Source: Acidobacteriota bacterium
Lineage (GTDB): Bacteria > Acidobacteriota > Thermoanaerobaculia > Multivoradales > Multivoraceae
DNA: 38,250 nucleotides
Reading direction: 5' to 3'
Assembly (NCBI GenBank): GCA_026708285.1
Contig: JAPOVF010000364.1
Span: forward strand, 1 to 38,250
Under the pieces are notes generated by a model, which worked only from the letters and a program-made list of their open reading frames with translations, made no database searches and had not been told where the DNA came from. Made by a program: the position numbers and the translations under genes. This document shows, one piece after another, positions 36,466-38,250 of this stretch; within the stretch, counting starts at the first letter, position 1; the number at the start of each line of letters is the position of its first letter.

Positions 36466-38250
36466 TCAGAACTGCAGCCGCAACCCGGCCCGGACGCGCC
36501 GGCTGTCCTGGAAGGCCGCCGGCAACGCCTGGCGAAGGTCGGGCCTCGCGCCTTGAACGGCTGCCGCCGCGAGCAGGTCGGACTGGCCCGGACCGATCAG
36601 GATCGGATCGAGGTACGCGAGGGGCCAGAGCTGGTTCGCGGCGTCCTGGTCGAAGACATTCAGCGCCTCGGCGAAGAAGGCGAGTCTCCGATGCTCGGAG
36701 CGCAATGGGATGCGGTAGGTCAGAGCAAGGTCCGCACGCTTCAGATCCGAACTCTTGACCGGCATGTCCGGGGCCGGTGCCAACGGCGCCATTCCTGCGC
36801 TGAGAATGCGTTTTGCCTCATCGACCCGCACGGCCAGGGTCCGGGGAACGTAAGCGGCACCGGTGCGGAAGCGGTAGACGAGGGCCATCATCCAGCGAGC
36901 GCCCGGCGTCAGCACCAGCCAGCCCGAGAACTGGTGCTCCCGGTCGGGGCTGAGGCGTCGAGCGTCCTCGGTGACGTCGAACACGTCACACGGCACGGGC
37001 GAGGAGCAGAGGTCGAGCGCCGCGACCGCCGGGTGGGCGGCCCCCGGACCCGCTGCCTCCAGTCCGAGACCGCCGGCCTCGTGATTGCCGGTCAGCCGGC
37101 TCAGGAGGTAGCTAAAGTGGATTCGCCAGGACGGGCGACCGACATTCGCGTTGAGTTCGGCGCCCCACCAGTCCTGTCGCAACCGAGGCAGACCTGCACT
37201 CGCGTCTCCCCAGGGATCCGATCCGGCACCCCGCCCCGGCGTCAGCAGCGTCGGGACGACCGTGCCACCCTCCATCACGGGCACCAGCCGTACTCCGTCG
37301 CGCAGCTGGCGACGGGCGAGTCGGGCGGAGATCGTGACGTCCGGCAGGAACTGGTATCTCGTTCCCAACTGAACCTCCCGCACTCTCCCGGGGCGCAGGT
37401 CGGGGTCTACGGCAGCATGCTCGAAGACCAGGGCTGAACCCGAATAGTCGGCCGCCTGCAGAACCGCCACTCCGTCGATGCCCGCCAGTCCGGCCACGGG
37501 CCGGAACACGTCGATGTGCGACCAGGCGGCACCGCCGTAGAACTTCCACTTACCGCGCCCGGTGACATCCCAAACGAAGCCAAGCCGCGGTTCCGTACGA
37601 TCATCAAAGCCCAGCTCGATGGGCCCGGTCGACTCTTCCTCGGCGCGCAATCCGAGATGCAGGGTCAGGCGCCGGTCGAACGCACCGGCTAGGCGCCAGG
37701 CGTCCTGCACGTAGAGCGCCCGTCTCTCCTGCCGCAACGCGGCCGCTCCAACCGCCTCGGCGCGCCAGTCCGGCAGGAGGCCTCCCGGAACCCGCAGAAC
37801 GCGCCCCGGATGATCCAGGCGCAGCAGTTGCAGGGAGCCGCGGGCGCTCTGAAAACCGACCTCGAGCGTGTGATCGAAGAGGAAGAACGATGGTTCGACG
37901 GCCCAGTTCCGGCGCGTGGCCGACCGACTCACCGGCCCTCCGGTCCGGGAGAACAGCGAGCCCACGGCAAGACCATCTTCGGGCGCCAGGAAGTAGGCGC
38001 CCGCGTCCTGCCAGGGATCGGCGCGGTCACGCAGGTCGGAACGGCCGCCGAACACGCGGAGCCAGAGTCGATCCGTGATTCCCCACTCCACGTTCAAGCT
38101 CGTCGTCTGGTGGCTCGAAAGGCTGCTCTCACCGCCATCCGCGTCGGGGAGGACCATCAGCGCCGGCCGGCGGCCGTCGAGCTCCGTGGCTCCCGAGTGG
38201 TGCTTCAGACTCAGGTTGCTGGCCGATCCGGCCCACCAGTCCAGCTTGCC
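36466..38250 (-). CDS. TonB-dependent receptor-like outer-membrane protein, C-terminal part (partial, runs off window end)
   Basis: Beta-rich sequence; YVQDAWRLAGAFDRRLTLHLGLRAEEESTGP, FFAEALNVFDQ..., C-terminal RVRAGLRLQF. Frame open from 38157 to the window end by manual reading. Confidence 0.85.
   Translation of the reverse strand, partial: GKLDWWAGSASNLSLKHHSGATELDGRRPALMVLPDADGGESSLSSHQTTSLNVEWGITDRLWLRVFGGRSDLRDRADPWQDAGAYFLAPEDGLAVGSLFSRTGGPVSRSATRRNWAVEPSFFLFDHTLEVGFQSARGSLQLLRLDHPGRVLRVPGGLLPDWRAEAVGAAALRQERRALYVQDAWRLAGAFDRRLTLHLGLRAEEESTGPIELGFDDRTEPRLGFVWDVTGRGKWKFYGGAAWSHIDVFRPVAGLAGIDGVAVLQAADYSGSALVFEHAAVDPDLRPGRVREVQLGTRYQFLPDVTISARLARRQLRDGVRLVPVMEGGTVVPTLLTPGRGAGSDPWGDASAGLPRLRQDWWGAELNANVGRPSWRIHFSYLLSRLTGNHEAGGLGLEAAGPGAAHPAVAALDLCSSPVPCDVFDVTEDARRLSPDREHQFSGWLVLTPGARWMMALVYRFRTGAAYVPRTLAVRVDEAKRILSAGMAPLAPAPDMPVKSSDLKRADLALTYRIPLRSEHRRLAFFAEALNVFDQDAANQLWPLAYLDPILIGPGQSDLLAAAAVQGARPDLRQALPAAFQDSRRVRAGLRLQF

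Noticed and set aside
34433-36556. 707-aa plus-strand ORF overlapping ligD
   Set aside because: Out-of-frame Arg/Pro-rich shadow of ligD; the ligD frame has all three catalytic domains.

Overview
High-GC bacterial chromosomal segment of about 38 kb. The lineage cannot be fixed from the sequence alone; gene content would fit an Acidobacteriota-like or other uncultivated heterotroph (tentative). It is densely packed with metabolic and housekeeping genes. I see no tRNA, rRNA, CRISPR array or phage/IS module. The standout locus is a compact minus-strand operon (about 19110 to 12631). It encodes type 2 IPP isomerase, class I HMG-CoA reductase, a mevalonate kinase, an MDD-family decarboxylase, an archaeal-type isopentenyl phosphate kinase, a DtxR/MntR-family regulator and a small multi-TM protein. 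No phosphomevalonate kinase is present, and the decarboxylase has Ala instead of the usual second Lys of the KYWGK motif. This suggests a bacterial 'alternative' mevalonate route (mevalonate-P -> isopentenyl-P -> IPP), possibly under metal-responsive control. Other notable items: a fused double-M20 peptidase whose first domain lacks expected catalytic residues; a three-gene unit of orphan solute-binding protein, HAMP membrane protein without output domain, and OFA-type MFS transporter; infC with a probable AUC start and no rpmI/rplT after it; an aquaporin lacking the selectivity-filter Arg; a divergent Ku/LigD NHEJ pair separated by a structured intergenic repeat sharing a 24-nt identical core with a second intergenic copy; and palindromes directly upstream of accC.
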